Assembly: GCF_032854445.1 (NCBI RefSeq)
Contig: NC_088301.1
Location: 20,019,808-20,083,807, forward strand
Reading direction: 5' to 3'
DNA length: 64,000 bases
DNA from: Liolophura sinensis
Lineage: Eukaryota > Mollusca > Polyplacophora > Chitonida > Chitonidae
Shown: positions 12,032 to 24,883 of the stretch, one piece after another
How positions within the stretch are numbered: position 1 is the first letter of the stretch
Layout of the letters: each line of letters begins with the position of its first letter
The notes under the pieces: model-generated
What the model was told of the DNA's origin: nothing
The model's input: only the letters and a program-made list of their open reading frames with translations
The model's database searches: none
Translations under genes and position numbers: made by a program

Positions 12032-15000
12032 ACTATGTAACATCACCGTGCAAAATTGCACCCAAACCTATTTTCTTTTATTATTATTTTTTTTTAGAAT
12101 TTATTATGCTGCATTAAAGCATTTAAAGTAAGATAAAATATGGTGGCCTTTCTCATAAGTAATGTGACGTCACATCACCTTCTTTATAATAATTTCCCTC
12201 ATTGGCCTTTGGTACATTTTCTGCAAAATCATCTCTGATGTACTGCCTTAGGAACATTCTAATAAGTTTTGTTGGATTTTTTGATGCTCAAGATAATGTG
12301 GAAATCATATGGAAAATATGGTTTCATAACCTCACTTAGAAAATATTTGTTTTATGGACACAGTTCATTACCTTTCATTTGAGGCATACATAATTTCTGG
12401 AAAACATGTACACTCTAAAATAAACGGAGATATGTCACTGCTTCAGCCATACAGGATCTGCATGACATGTACATAGTGTTTTAAGATGAATATTTATTGA
12501 CGTATTCGTAAATTCAGAAACTTTTTCTGTTTTGTCTGATTAATTGTAATTAAGGAGTAGTGTAGTAATATATGTATATAGGCCTGTCACAAAATTACTT
12601 GTAGGCTAGTACGACGACTACAAAGTTTGAATTATTAAAACTGTAAAGCGCATAAATATTACAATTCTCTTTTTATTCTCATGTTCATTTATTGCCAAAT
12701 TTATTTTATTGATGCGAGTATGTATCAGTGGATTTGTGTTTTTATTCTTGAAATCTGGTAGGAAGGGCACTAGCATCTAGTAGCAGCCTGAAGTTTGCCG
12801 TTCTTGGTGACTGGGGCGGACTCCCTGACTTCCCCTACAGAACCCTTGTTGAAACAGCTGTCGCATCTCAGTTAGGGAAAGTTACGCAGCAGTTTGGAAG
12901 TCAGTTCAATCTGGCTTTGGGTGACAACTTTTACTTTGATGGAGTAAAAAATGTGGATGACCCGAGATTTAAGGTATACACTCAGTTGGTTGTGATCCCT
13001 CTAAAGTGCTGAAGTGTCTTCCAGAAACCTGTGGATGGTCGGGGTGTTTTCCTGGACCCTCCCCAATTTCTTCCTACCATATTGCTCACTGCTGTCGTGT
13101 AAACATTGGCGCAGGAGCCCGCCACCAGTACGATGGTTGTGAGTTCAAGTTCAACGCATGCTGGCTTCCTCTCTGGTGGTATGTGGGGATACACGCGGCG
13201 GGTGGTCATGGGTTTCCACCGGGAACTACCTGGTTTACTCCTATTATAATGCTGGCTTACATCGCATAGTAATAAATTAAATGAATCTAAAACGCCGGCC
13301 TAAAATGCTTACAATTATGGTAAAGGGGTGCGACCACTCGCGTTTTGGACCCACGTCTTTTTTTATACCCGTTGCTCGAAATAAACAAAAACGGCGCGTA
13401 AAAGATCGCGCGTTTTGTCTGATCCAGACCTGCTGGTTTTATGACGGGACGCGTGTGTGGAGAACTCGAGAATGCAAAATTGGTGAAGCCGCATATTATT
13501 TTTAATCTCGCGCAGTTTGTCTAAAGTCGCACCAGAATAACTAAACAAATCGCGCAGTTTTCGGAAGGGACTAGAGAAAACTAGAGAACGCGAGATTTCT
13601 GGTTAGATCGGACGATTTTTTTTAGTTATTCTCGCGCGAATTTGAACAAACCGCTCAGCTGACATTAGCATTAATATCTAATCTAACATTCTCGACTTGG
13701 GCGTCCTGTCACAACACCCGTTGGGCGAGATTAGGAAAAACCGCGCAATTTTTTACGCCATGTTTTTGTTAATCTCGACTCTCGTACTCTCAACACGGGG
13801 GTATTAAAGGCGCGGCTTCAGGACGCGAGTGGTTGCATCCGGTTTCCATATGGTGGCTGATAGCGTCCACTATAAATCTCCGCAACACCGCGAAGGGCGC
13901 GGTTTTAACAAAACTTTCTTCCGTCACAGTTGACTGAGAAGTAATAAACATGTCCTGTACGATGGAACAGACGATTACGTATATTGCATTATTGATCCTG
14001 GGAATTTGTTTAGGGAAATAAAATGGCCATGTAAAATGATAGGGTCGCCGTGGATCCTCTTTAAGAAATGAATATGAAGAATGTAAATTTGTTTTGTTTA
14101 GTAATTATCTTGATTTAGATTGGGCCTACCAGAGACGTAGGGCTGTTTATTTTATTCGTGATTTATATATGACAGTAAATTTATTTCATCAACTTTGAAT
14201 CTATGCAATTTTTGTTCTTTTTATTAATCAGGAAACATTTGAGTCCGTTTTTACTAGCGAATCGTTGCAGAATCCCTGGTATTTTCTAGCGGGCAATCAT
14301 GACCACAACGGTAACGTCTCGGGAGAAATCGCCTACTCCGCTGTTTCCCATAGATGGTATGTATATACATACACTTTTGTTTGTTCCTATAGGAATATCT
14401 GCTTTCCTATTTTGCTCTGCTAAAGAGATTACCGTACTTTCCCGTACGTCGTTGTTGTTTTGGATCACAAAGTTTAAACATTATAACCTTCCAAATCGAA
14501 GGAAAACGTTAATAATGGATTAGTAAAAAAAAGACCTTTCTTGATTTCTGAAAAGTTCGCATACCAGGAAGTTTATGATAAGCCCATTTGATGACCAGGC
14601 CGCGTTGTGCACGTTCTGATTGATTTCCGTGCACGTGTGGTGTATAAAAAAACCTCTTACGCCCGGTTTCAGTTGTATGAGTAAAGTATGCGGTCGCTGT
14701 GAGTTCAAGTCCAGCTCATGCTGGCTTCCTCTCCGGCCGTACGTGGGAAGGTCTGCCAGCAACCTACGGATGGTCGTGGATTTCCCCCGGGCTCTACCCG
14801 GTTTCCACCCACCATAATGCTGGTCGCCGTCGTCTAAGTGAAATATTCTTGAGTACGGCGTAAAACAGCAATCAAATAAATAAATAAATAAATAAATTCT
14901 TGAGTTCACTGTTCACTGTCGAGGAGCTGTCTGCATTATGGCCATTTGTTGTGTGTCTATCCACTAATTTCCAGAGTGCTGTATTTTGTAATTTATTTGA

Positions 15001-17782
15001 TTGTTGTTTCAAGAATTTTTCACCTAATCAGTAGTGGCCAGTTTTATGCATGCGTGACTGATGGAAACCAGAGTGCCAGGAGCAGACATTTGACAAGGTA
15101 TTGGCGAACGTTTCCATGTGTGACACCTGACTACGCCTAACACATATCGTTTTGGTAGAAGCCATAGGCAAGTGCATGGACTTCTTTGAATTTCGTGTAA
15201 GGCTACACGATATTCCACCGTAGAATACATGTTTCATTTGAAAGACACATACCTTAACCACCCACCACCTTAACCCAAAGCACTTGAAGTGGTAAGTTAA
15301 AATATCAGATCATGTACAAGAATGGCCATTTCTTGTACTTTTGGTGTTGTTTTTTCTTTCAGGAATTTCCCAAACTTTTATTACAATCTGACTTTCCGGA
15401 TTCCCGGCACGTCCCTAACGGTGGACATTGTGATGATAGACACAGTGATATTGTGTGGTAACACGGACTCAGATTTCAGTCAGAAGCCACTGAGGGGTCC
15501 TAGTGATGTTGATGATGCCGAGAAACAGTGGGACTGGATCGGAAAAACGCTACAGGCCAGCAAGTACGGCACAGTTTATAGATTCATCATGATATAAAGA
15601 CTCAGGGATGGCTGCATTCTTGTGAGAAAGTTAGGAGTGACGTTTATTGGCTCTTTTGGTCATGTGATAGATGATACATGACTTCAGGTTCATTGAAAAA
15701 CTGCTTTTGACACCTGAATAACGGGTTGATGAAGAACAAAGGCAAAACTCAAGAAATGTAGATACTTTTCGCATAACGATTTACATTAATTATTGAGAAA
15801 ACGTCTCCACAAATATTGTTCACGAAAGAATGGGTTACAGTGTATAATTTTATACATCGAAATCATTTTTTGTACTTAATTGTTTATTGCCGTAATTGTT
15901 TTTAATCTGAGTGAGTGAGTGCTTGGGGTTTAACGTCGTACTCAACAATTTTTCAGTCATATGGCGACGAAGGAATCCTCAGGGTCATGTACGTGTAACG
16001 TGCCTCCTTGTTGCAGGACGGCTTTCCACCGCTCTTTTATTTAGTGCTGCTTCACTTAGACGGCTTACCGAAGGCAAGTAAGCCGCCCCGCCCGAGCCAT
16101 TATACTGATACGGGTCAGCCAGTCGTTGCACTATCCCCTTCATGCTGAACGCCAAGCGAGGAAGTTACAACTTCCTCTTTTAAAGTCTTAGGTGTGACTC
16201 GATCAAGGATTGATCCTGGATCTACTGGTCTTTTTACTGTGAAATGGGCTGGGGCCGGTTTCATGAAGCTCACTTAGCTAAGTTTCCCCCTTAACTACCA
16301 TGGCAACATATGTTGTGGAGATATAAAATGCACTTATCCATGGACAACTTAACACTAAGTATGCTTCATGAAACGGGCCTCCGGAAACGAACGAGTCGAA
16401 ACCAAACTAACGTTTTTGGCAAAGGTCATTTCAAAACAAGAATCACTGGATTTTACCACAATTCCGACCTCTTTGGTGAAAGGGTAACATTCTTTTGGAG
16501 AAACTTGTTTGGAGTAACTCCGTTTGAGACCTGCTCTTTCTCTCAGCGTAGGTGTTATATCATATATTGAGTACTGGGTAAAACACCAATCAAATAAATA
16601 AATAAATAAATACATAATTATACACTGTCATATACTCGCAGTGCTGACTACCTACTGGTGGCTGGTCACTACCCCGTGTGGTCTGTGGCCGAGCACGGAC
16701 CCACTCAGTGTTTAGTGGATCGCCTGATGCCTTTACTGATGCAGAACCACGCAACAGCCTACCTGTGCGGCCATGATCATAACCTGCAGGTGAGTGCTTA
16801 GCTAAATTCTTGGGACAACCGATGGAAAATTATTTAAGCCTAAGAACTTTTGAAGAGAGCAAAGAAAACGCTTGAAGGTGAAAACGAATTAAATTCACAT
16901 TGCTTTGAAACTGATTTTTGTAAGGGGCATCATCTTTGACCCAAATACTGTTGAAATCGCATATGTAAAAATATATGGGACACACTAAAAATATTGGGAC
17001 ACTGACAGCTGTATCGTAATGTGAAGCCATATAGATAATCGGCAAGTTTCAATGGCGAATCGGTAAACCCGAGATCAAAACGGTTTGGGTCGCACCACAA
17101 ACTTGTTGTTTGTTTTTGCTGTTGTCTTGCTTGATGCTTAATACTTAGAGGTTAGAGCAAGGAAACAGGACTGGTCGGCCCGGTGTCAGTATAATGTAAC
17201 TGGTTGGGGTGTCACGTCTGGTGTCTTCGGCATGATACTTCAGTGGCGACAGCACTTTGGCGGCTAAGACTCGCCCTGCCACAAGAAGACCCAGTATATG
17301 TACACGCACATAATGACTCTACGTCGTCATATGATTGAAAAATTACTAAGTACGACGTTAGCCCCAAGCATTCATTCAGTGCGACTTTGCTGAAGATCAG
17401 GTAGCATATGAGAGTCGATCACCAGAAGTATGCGCGTTTCTGTGGGTTATGCAACCAGTGTCTCTCAACTTGAACCATCCAGATAGCTTGTGGGAAAAAC
17501 GTTACCTGATATGAAATTGCCAACATCCGGTTATGATGAAGTTAGTTCAAAATTATGGATAAATAACAAGAAGGCTCTTATTACAGATCGAAGAAACCAG
17601 ATCAAATGGGCTAATATTCCATGTTAATAAATTTGTTGTATTTTTTTAAAAATTCTCTTGGCCACAAGAGTTCTCGACAGAATTTATCACCACCTAAACT
17701 TCTACATTTGGCGTGTCCATTAAGTCCACAAAATCTCCGTTCTGGCGTTCAGCCACGTCGCATGAGTTGCTCTCTTTGGATA

Positions 17783-17873
<91 letters not shown>

Positions 17874-18369
17874 TTTTTTCTCTGCATACATATGCTTTTG
17901 GTAAATACATGTTTGGTGAATAAATTTATGGTATATATACATATTGGGTAAAATTTCTAGAAGTAGAGGAGATAAGGCTATCATATACATGACTTTCGCA
18001 TTTTGTTTTGAAATTTCTGAACAAGAAACGCGATGTTTTGATGTTTATCAGATTGTACATTCATGAAACAAATACTGTAATAATCAATGAATCGATCGTT
18101 TACAGCATTTTGAGTACGGCTTGACGGGCTACAACATCGACTACTTCGTTGTGGGTGCTGCGAACTTCATAGACGGTAGCCTGGCACACGAAAGCAGCGT
18201 TCCGACGGGATCCTTGAAATATCATTGGGCCAACAAGCTGGGAATGGGCGGCTTTGGATTGGTCGAGGCCTCGGCATATAACATGACTTTCACCTTTGTA
18301 GAGGCAACCGGGAAAGTCTTGTACACGAGAGTGATGCCCCTCAGGAAGATGAAAGGGAACCCTGTATAG
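11286..18369 (+). CDS. ACP5: Tartrate-resistant acid phosphatase type 5-like, copy A (6 exons, 336 aa)
   Basis: Exons: 11286-11346, 12762-12973, 14232-14356, 15363-15563, 16642-16789, 18106-18369 (stop TAG). They join in frame to 336 aa, the usual TRAP length. Purple acid phosphatase metal ligands are all present: GDWGG (D37), GDNFY (D75, Y78), GNHDH (N113), GHYPVW (H209) and GHDHN (H244, H246). This predicts a binuclear Fe/metal phosphomonoesterase. The first 20 residues ([20 protein letters not shown]) form a signal peptide, so the enzyme should be secreted or lysosomal. The start codon lies within AAAATGGCGG, and no upstream in-frame exon is needed. Intron 2 carries a CpG-rich inverted-repeat element; intron 4 carries SINE copies and a small MITE; intron 5 carries a (TA)n tract. 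A paralogue with the same exon phases lies 12 kb downstream. Confidence 0.96.
11884..12031 (+). mobile_element. SINE-A, 3' half with long AAAT tail
   Basis: CAGCAGCCTGCGGATGGTGA through eight AAAT units, in TRAP-A intron 1. Confidence 0.88.
13018..13278 (+). mobile_element. SINE-A, degenerate, two tail halves
   Basis: A partial 3' half (CCAGAAACCTGTGGATGGTC) precedes a B-box-bearing copy (GTGAGTTCAAGTTCAACGCA). It begins 45 bp after the TRAP-A exon 2 donor. Confidence 0.75.
13325..13840. mobile_element. CpG-dense inverted-repeat element in TRAP-A intron 2
   Basis: The left end GGGGTGCGACCACTCGCG and the right end CGCGAGTGGTTGCATCC are inverted. The inner arms continue (ACCCGTTG versus CAACACGGGGGTAT), with repeated CTCGCGC/GCGCAGTTT words between. 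CpG density is far above the flanks. No coding frame is recognised. Confidence 0.65.
14690..14897 (+). mobile_element. SINE-A lacking only the head
   Basis: GCGGTCGCTGTGAGTTCAAG to the AAATAAATAAAT tail; well preserved. Confidence 0.92.
15907..16240 (-). mobile_element. SINE-B, near full length
   Basis: Starts at the tail (GAGTGAGTGCTTGGGGTTTAACG) and reaches the head region CGATCAAGGATTGATCCTGG. The sequence after TCATATGGCGACGAAGGA diverges from the other copies, so it may be a subfamily. Confidence 0.8.
16253..16379. mobile_element. 127-bp MITE
   Basis: Terminal inverted repeats GGCCGGTTTCATGAAGC (16253-16269) and GCTTCATGAAACGGGCC (16363-16379) differ at a single position. It lies in TRAP-A intron 4. 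Confidence 0.75.
16569..16613 (+). mobile_element. SINE-A tail fragment
   Basis: GAGTACTGGGTAAAACACCA and AAATA repeats. Confidence 0.7.
17155..17375 (+). mobile_element. SINE-B, 3' two thirds
   Basis: GTTAGAGCAAGGAAACAGGA to TACGACGTTAGCCCCAAGCA. Confidence 0.88.
17787..17869. repeat. (TA)n microsatellite
   Basis: About 41 uninterrupted TA units in TRAP-A intron 5. Confidence 0.98.
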
Positions 18370-19311
18370 GTGTGCTTGATACATTGCCAAGTAATGAAAA
18401 TTTAACTCAAGCAAGGCTGAGACACGACTGAAGATATCGCTCAGGATGGATCCAAGTTGTACTGCCATGCGGTCAATTGATGTCACAACTGTTAACAACT
18501 CGAACTCGTCCTTGTATTTGGTATGCAGTGATTCCCTAAGTCAACCGAAGTGTAGATATGCCAAATACCTGCATCGGGAACCCCAAATTTAAACGTAACC
18601 CAGCCGTTTAAAGTTTTGCATCGAACTAGGCGAAGAACTCGCCTGTCGAATTCTGAATTCCAACTTCCGCCATGGACATGTTACTGGTCGAAAGATAAAC
18701 TGTTGAAAACGAAATTCATTGCCTGGAGGAGCCTTATATTTGATGGTAATGGAACAAGCAAAAACTAATAATGAAAGTCCCTTTGAGGAAGTTTTCAAAC
18801 AGTACCTTGCAGGGACTTGGCTCTGACTTATCTAACACTTTGGATGACTTCTGTGTATTCAGTGTATATGCAAAGGTAAGGACGGTTTGAAGTAGTTGTG
18901 GTTGGTGAAATTGTGCGTATACAGGTAGGTTGGGCCAATGCAGAGCGCTACATTACATATAGTAGTTTCTCAGCTAGCTTGTTCTATGAAAATTGAGAAA
19001 TATTAAGTGCCGAAGAGGGTAAATTTTTAATCAACCTATTCTGTCAAGCAATTCCTTGTATAAATCTTCGCATATTGTGAAATGGTCCGAGTGACCACGT
19101 ATATTGGTGCAAAAAGTTTACTAAGTTCAGGTGCTCTTTTAGATTTTATATCCTGCACACTTAGAACATTGCATGGAACATGATTTTTCACCTGATATTT
19201 CACAGTGCCAATTTTTGATGTTGAACAATTATAGCTGTGGTTTTAGCCAATGGATATTATCTGTGATATCTTTCTTTATTGGGTTTATCATATGAATGAC
19301 ATTGAAATTTG

Positions 19312-19385
19312 TAATTTTTAAATTAATTAAATTTTAAATTAATTAATTTTTAAATTTTAAATTAATTAAATTTTAAATTTTTAAA
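19312..19385. repeat. AT-only TTTAAATTAATTAA tract
   Basis: Built of overlapping palindromes of A and T; low complexity. Confidence 0.8.
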
Positions 19386-19488
19386 TGGGGTACAAACAAT
19401 TTTTTGCCCAGTTGTTATTGCATGCAATGTAGAGATATCTATGGTATGCAACACATTGATGTTAGAAGATAATTTTGAAACATGTAAA

Positions 19489-19525
19489 GGGGCCTTCGTG
19501 GCTCAGTTGGTTAGTACACGGTTGG
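19489..19525 (+). mobile_element. SINE-A head fragment
   Basis: GGGGCCTTCGTGGCTCAGTT preserves the A box only. Confidence 0.65.
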
Positions 19526-20812
19526 TTAGTTGTACAGTATATCATCATTTTTTTAAAGATCAGTTTTGTTGATCTTTCGATCTTGATCTTTGTTGATTTT
19601 ATATGAGATCTTTTATGTTGTATATGGAACTTTCTTCCATCTTTCAAATCCATACCCAGTGCTTTGAACATTTTTTTTATCTCTGTTAATTGAGTGATTT
19701 GATCACGATCATGTAATTCAGTTTGTGGCATATATTTATATCTTTTCTGGTAAAATGTTTACATCGGTGTATGCTATTGTGATATTTGATACATATGTTG
19801 TTGTTTCACGATCGCTAAGCATTCGTGATATAATTGAACGTGTTTTCTCAGAAACTTGCAGCCTGTGTATGACACATTCGCCTGGATGCTTAAAATTAGT
19901 TTATGTTGGTAGCAATATTCTGTTTCCAATCTGATAGACTTAAGGTACAGCGCGCTTGACTGTAATATAATAAATTTTTATGCATAGAATGAGTTGAAAT
20001 TCGAAACATATTCGAACAATTCGAACATACATTTCAAGCGTTGACTTTTAGGTCAGTATAATCTTCAGATAACGTAAAGAATATGATTGTTAATCTTGTG
20101 ATGCAGTTATAGTGAACGCTTAATTCTGTTACGAATTACGATTACAGACAGGATTAACACTGTCCGGGAAATACTTCCAGACAGCATTTAGCTGTTCATG
20201 TGTATGGTGGACGGAAGGGCTTTCCTGGCATTTCCTTTCCTTTTGAATTTGACGTCGACGAGACGCCGATTTCCAGAAAATATTGCACGCGATCCTCATT
20301 GTTAATTTTGAGTGCTAAAATAAAATTATACCCAATTTATTCGCTAACCATTGTACGTGTGTATATGGAGAGGCCTATATAGGCCTATATATACATGGAC
20401 AGATGATTGGCAGTGCATGCACGCTGGGGGGATATTTGGAGGAATAGCTGAGACATTTCTTGTCTGATAGCAGATTTTCACCAATGTGAGAAATACATAT
20501 GAGTTGTATTTACGGTGTACGCCAATCAGTGTGCATTGCAGAGCGTATTTCCTACTTTTTAAGCATTTACATGAACAGAATAAAACCCTGAGGTAAACAG
20601 ACAAAAGGCCTGAGTTCATTGTTTACGTGTGACCATTTGTCAGCTCTCACACTGTCGTCGCTGCTCTGTGTTTAGCCTTCTCTCCAAGTTGACCGTCTTT
20701 AATTATATTATATTATAGAACGTGTATGGCAGATGGGTAATCATATAAAGATGGCATGGGATACTTCTATCTACATGTATTTATGTACATGTACTTTTGA
20801 CAATACTGAAAT

Positions 20813-20900
20813 CGGTCGTGGATTTCCCCCGGGCCTCCTCCCACCAAAATGCTGGCCGCCGACGTATAAGTATTGTTGAGTACGGCGTATTACACTCATT
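20813..20900 (+). mobile_element. SINE-A, 3' fragment
   Basis: GGTCGTGGATTTCCCCCGGG to GAGTACGGCGTATTACA. Confidence 0.8.
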
Positions 20901-21330
20901 CAAAGAAAAGAAGAAAAAAATCAGTACTGAAATCTCATCCTTGAAGAAAGTCAGCGCAAGGCTATATATCAAAGGTGATATACGACTTCATCTTGAAAGC
21001 TTCTTTATCCCTGAAGAAAGAAGATACGAGTATTGAACCAAGGGTGATTAAAACGACGTAATGTTAAAACGTTCGATATCTTTAAATCATTAAACACGGG
21101 TGATAGCATGCAGAGGTGGTGTGAACGACAGTAACTGAAACCTTCGCTACTTCTGAAGCAAGTCAACACTAACAAACCTGACACTTTGTAGTCTTTAATT
21201 CCACAATCCACGCTATGTGTAAAACCGATAACATTGCTTGCACACTAGTGCACACTACTTTGAAAATTTACAGTTTGTGTATAGATACTGATTGTCTAAC
21301 AGTCCTTCCATATGTACATCTGCTGTGTAA

Positions 21331-21715
21331 GATGGTACACTCTACGAGATGCTATGTTCTGAATGTTATAGCGGGTTAACTTTGCTTAGATGGTACATTT
21401 TAAGAAATGCTATGTTCTGAATGTTATAGCAGGTTAACTTTTGCTAAGATGGAACATTTTAAGAAATGCTATGTTCTGAATGCTATAGCGGGTTAACTCT
21501 TCTAAGTTGGTACATTTTAAGAAATGCTATGTTCTGAATGTTATAGCGGGTTAAATTTTGCTAAAATGGTACACTTTAAGAAATGCTGTGCTCTGAATGT
21601 TATAGCGGGTTAACTTTTGTAAGATGGTACACCATAAGAAATCTGGTTTTAATTGTTATAATTGGTTAACATTTTGCTGACATTGTACACTCTTAAGAAA
21701 TCGTGTTCAGAAGTC
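21331..21715. repeat. 58-59-bp tandem array, ~6.6 units
   Basis: Unit starts fall at 21331, 21389, 21448, 21506, 21565, 21623 and 21679. Each has GATGGTACA, TAAGAAATGCTATGTTCTG and TTATAGCGGGTTAAC. Divergence increases toward the right end. Confidence 0.9.
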
Positions 21716-22758
21716 GATAAGACGTTCACAGTACCAAGAGTAGTTTACACACCCCAATAAAAAATGGTGTTAATGTGTTACTGTTTCTCTCTTTAGGAAC
21801 AGATTTAACAAATAACCCCCATGTTCTGTGTCCTGCATGTTGATCGGTTGATGTCCTGAAACAAATACCCGTGTTACACACCAGAACCCGGGCTACATTA
21901 AAATGAATATTATTCTGTGCAAAGAATATCACATTTTCTGGTATAGTTACAAACATTGGCAATAACCACCGTGGGATGTTAAACATATCCTTAGCCAGAG
22001 AATATCAGACACACAAAATAAGACAGTCCTGTAGGGCGGTAATTTAATAAGGTTACCGGTATGAGTTCACAATCTGTAAAAATTCTAACATCAATGTATC
22101 TAGGATCGATGTGTTCGGTTGGTTTATTTCATTCATGTCATACATGAAGGCCTTCTATAGAAATATCTCATCACATCTTTTTTTTTCTTTTTTTTTTTTT
22201 AAATTACAATGCATCATCTGCTCCATGCGTGCCACATGTTGTTTGCCACTGCAAGGTACAGGAAGGGTGTGACACTGATGGAACAGCACAATATAAGCGC
22301 GAGATTCTTCCCTGATTATGCACATCCAGACAGCGTTTAAAAGAAAGGACAACGCTAGACCAAACGTATACATGTGTACATGTATATACATATGCAAAGT
22401 ATCCCACAGGAAGTTCAAGAAGTTTTAACCCATATGTACGTGGGTTACGAGTGACCCGAAATCGTGTTTCCGGTTTTTCTAACATGATGCATCCTTTGGT
22501 ATTAATTCCTAGAATATGTATATCCTAGAACATGCTTACGGTTTTACGTCTAACGGTACTTATCAGAAGTTGATTCATAGACTTACCTAGCACGTCAGAA
22601 AAAAATGCTGCCGACGTTTTAGGCCTGTTTTGTCCATTTCCGCCCAACATATTAAAACTCAGGTTATGATATTTGCTTTCTTTTCTTTCAAAGAATGGAG
22701 AAACGCAAAATGCAACAATACAGATATAAGCTATATAGGCCTATGTGTACCGTACCGG

Positions 22759-22840
22759 TACCTGGTTTCCTCCCACCATAATGCTGGCCAGCGTCGTGTA
22801 AGTGAAATATTCTTGAGTACGGCGTAAAACCACAGTCAAA

Positions 22841-22871
<31 letters not shown>

Positions 22872-22872
22872 A
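22759..22872 (+). mobile_element. SINE-A, 3' fragment with long tail
   Basis: CTGGTTTCCTCCCACCATAA then nine AAAT units. Confidence 0.88.
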
Positions 22873-23566
22873 CAGTTTATGGTACTGTTTCAGGTATTGC
22901 ACATAGGGCCTAAGTAAAGATAATGGATCTGTTATTAATTTGCCTAGATAGATGTATATGTAGGCCTATGCTCTACGTTCGTCTTCAGACTTTGCCCATT
23001 TCATATTATACATATAGTATAGATGACAGCAAATTAGCAAACTGTTCCCTACAAAATATTTTTATTCAACCGAGTTACGAGTTCGAAGAAGCAGTTTACT
23101 GTCTCCGATTCAGGAGGTATTCCTAACGTACCAAATACATCACTAGAAATCAACCGTCAAGGACGGACCACTGTTATAATGAAGCGCAACGGTGCTTAAG
23201 CGCCGATTGGTGAAGTAACAAACAAACAATATACATACGTGAAGAATTTTTGGGGCAACAAGTGTCACAGGCTGGTGTCCCAGAAGGTTGTATCCACAGA
23301 GTTATTCCCCTTGTCTTCCCTCAGCTGGTTTTCAAAGTTTGTTGAAGTCACTCTTGTGACATGCATTTCGTTGAGTCCAAAGTACATCCATGCCTAGAAG
23401 GATTACTATTCAGGTAGACTACACATAGGTAAGTTTGTAAGCGGTTGTGGTACCGGTCGTGATTACCGAGTGAGAATCACATAAATGTTAACGTATACAC
23501 GTTAACGATAATTGGACACCTGATGACATATTCCTTCGTTATTTGTAAAAAATTATTTAGCAGCAT

Positions 23567-23686
23567 TTGATGAGTGTTTTACACCGTACTCAAAAATATT
23601 TCATTTATACGACGTCAGCCAGCATTATGGTGGGAGAAGGCTGGGCAGAGCCGTAGGTTGCTGGTAGACCTTCCCACTTAGGGCCT
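23567..23686 (-). mobile_element. SINE-A, internally deleted
   Basis: TGAGTGTTTTACACCGTACT to TTGCTGGTAGACCTTCCCAC. Confidence 0.8.
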
Positions 23687-24883
23687 ACGTGTTTGAGTGT
23701 TTGTTTACATAGTACTGACTGGTGGCAAAGTTACACTCAGTTAATTTGTATTTTTCATTTTGATACATTGCATGGCCTAAGAGTACGCACATTTGAGATT
23801 TAGCGGAAGATACGCAGATATATACAAGGCTCTGTGCCTATAGATGTATTTCCATACGCCTCTCTCCCGTTTTCAAGAAACCTCGCGCGTGCGCTGTGGA
23901 GTTTGTCTTCCTAAATCTTCCAGGCCTTTGACCTAAAACTGAGATTCCATATACGCGGTATGCGGTTTGCGGTATACGGCACGCGGTACGCGGATACGGC
24001 ATGCGGTATGCGCTTTCTCTGATTCCATTTATGCGGTAACCTATGCGTTTTCTTTCATTCATGGTGCGTTTTTATCAGAGCAAACATGTCGTATTCAGAC
24101 CTCTCAACCTAAAATGTTCCCAAGGAGTGAGATTGGGTTACTATCCCAGCCAATTAGGCGAGGGTCCAATCTAGAAGCTCTGGGGTTCTAGATTGCCGGA
24201 GATGCATTCTAGCTCATTTCCGGAGAATAAAACTGCAAATCAGTAGACAATGTTAACTTACGGTTTTTACAATATCTTCTATTTTTACATAAGAATAACC
24301 ATCATATTTATCAGCAAATATGGACTGCTTTTGATATTATTCTCTCCTTAAGAGAATAAACTGGAAGTCCAAGAGTGAACTTACTGTAGGCCCTATTACA
24401 ATGTGGAATTGTTAGGAAACTTATTCTACTTCGTTTTGGATCTCGTTTTAGGCGCTTTGATGCAAATCTATACAGATTTTGTGGGGAAAATCAATACTAA
24501 TAACCAACACCATTTGTCAGATTGGAAACTGTATTTCCCTGAAATTATTCAAATTCTGGAAACAATCCAAACACACAACAAACCGAAGATAATGTACAAT
24601 GCATGACGTGATCTGAATACCGTGGAGTGGCTTCATAAAATGTCTATTAAAATATAATCAGATTAGTCACTTTGTAATTAGCCAGTAGTCTGCAACAATT
24701 TACACTAGCTAGACGGCATTGTGACTGTTTATAACCTTATAAGGTGACGTGGCACACAGATTTATAATCAGGTGGCGACGCCCGATGAATCATCGATCGG
24801 AGGTAGGTCTAGTGGTAAAACAATTACACTGCCAGTGGTTACAAGAATGTGACTCGTGAGTGCTCTTTTATTATTTGAAAAGA

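Larger units (their letters stand above)
18370..21330. other. Intergenic, downstream of TRAP-A
   Basis: AT-rich sequence with a SINE head, a SINE tail and an AT-only tract. No exon-like segment with paired splice sites was seen. Confidence 0.6.
21716..23938. other. Intergenic, no gene seen
   Basis: Contains two SINE-A pieces. Short frames at 21726-21986 and 22155-22485 carry no recognisable domain. Confidence 0.6.

Noticed and set aside
12180..12430. Similarity between TRAP-A intron 1 and TRAP-B intron 5 (39320-39620)
   Set aside because: Shared words (CTTTCATTTGAGGCA, ACATTTTCTG) are few and spaced irregularly; they may reflect another weak dispersed repeat, not gene duplication, since the introns do not correspond.
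17621..17990. Frames with IYIYIY repeats
   Set aside because: Translation of the (TA)n microsatellite.
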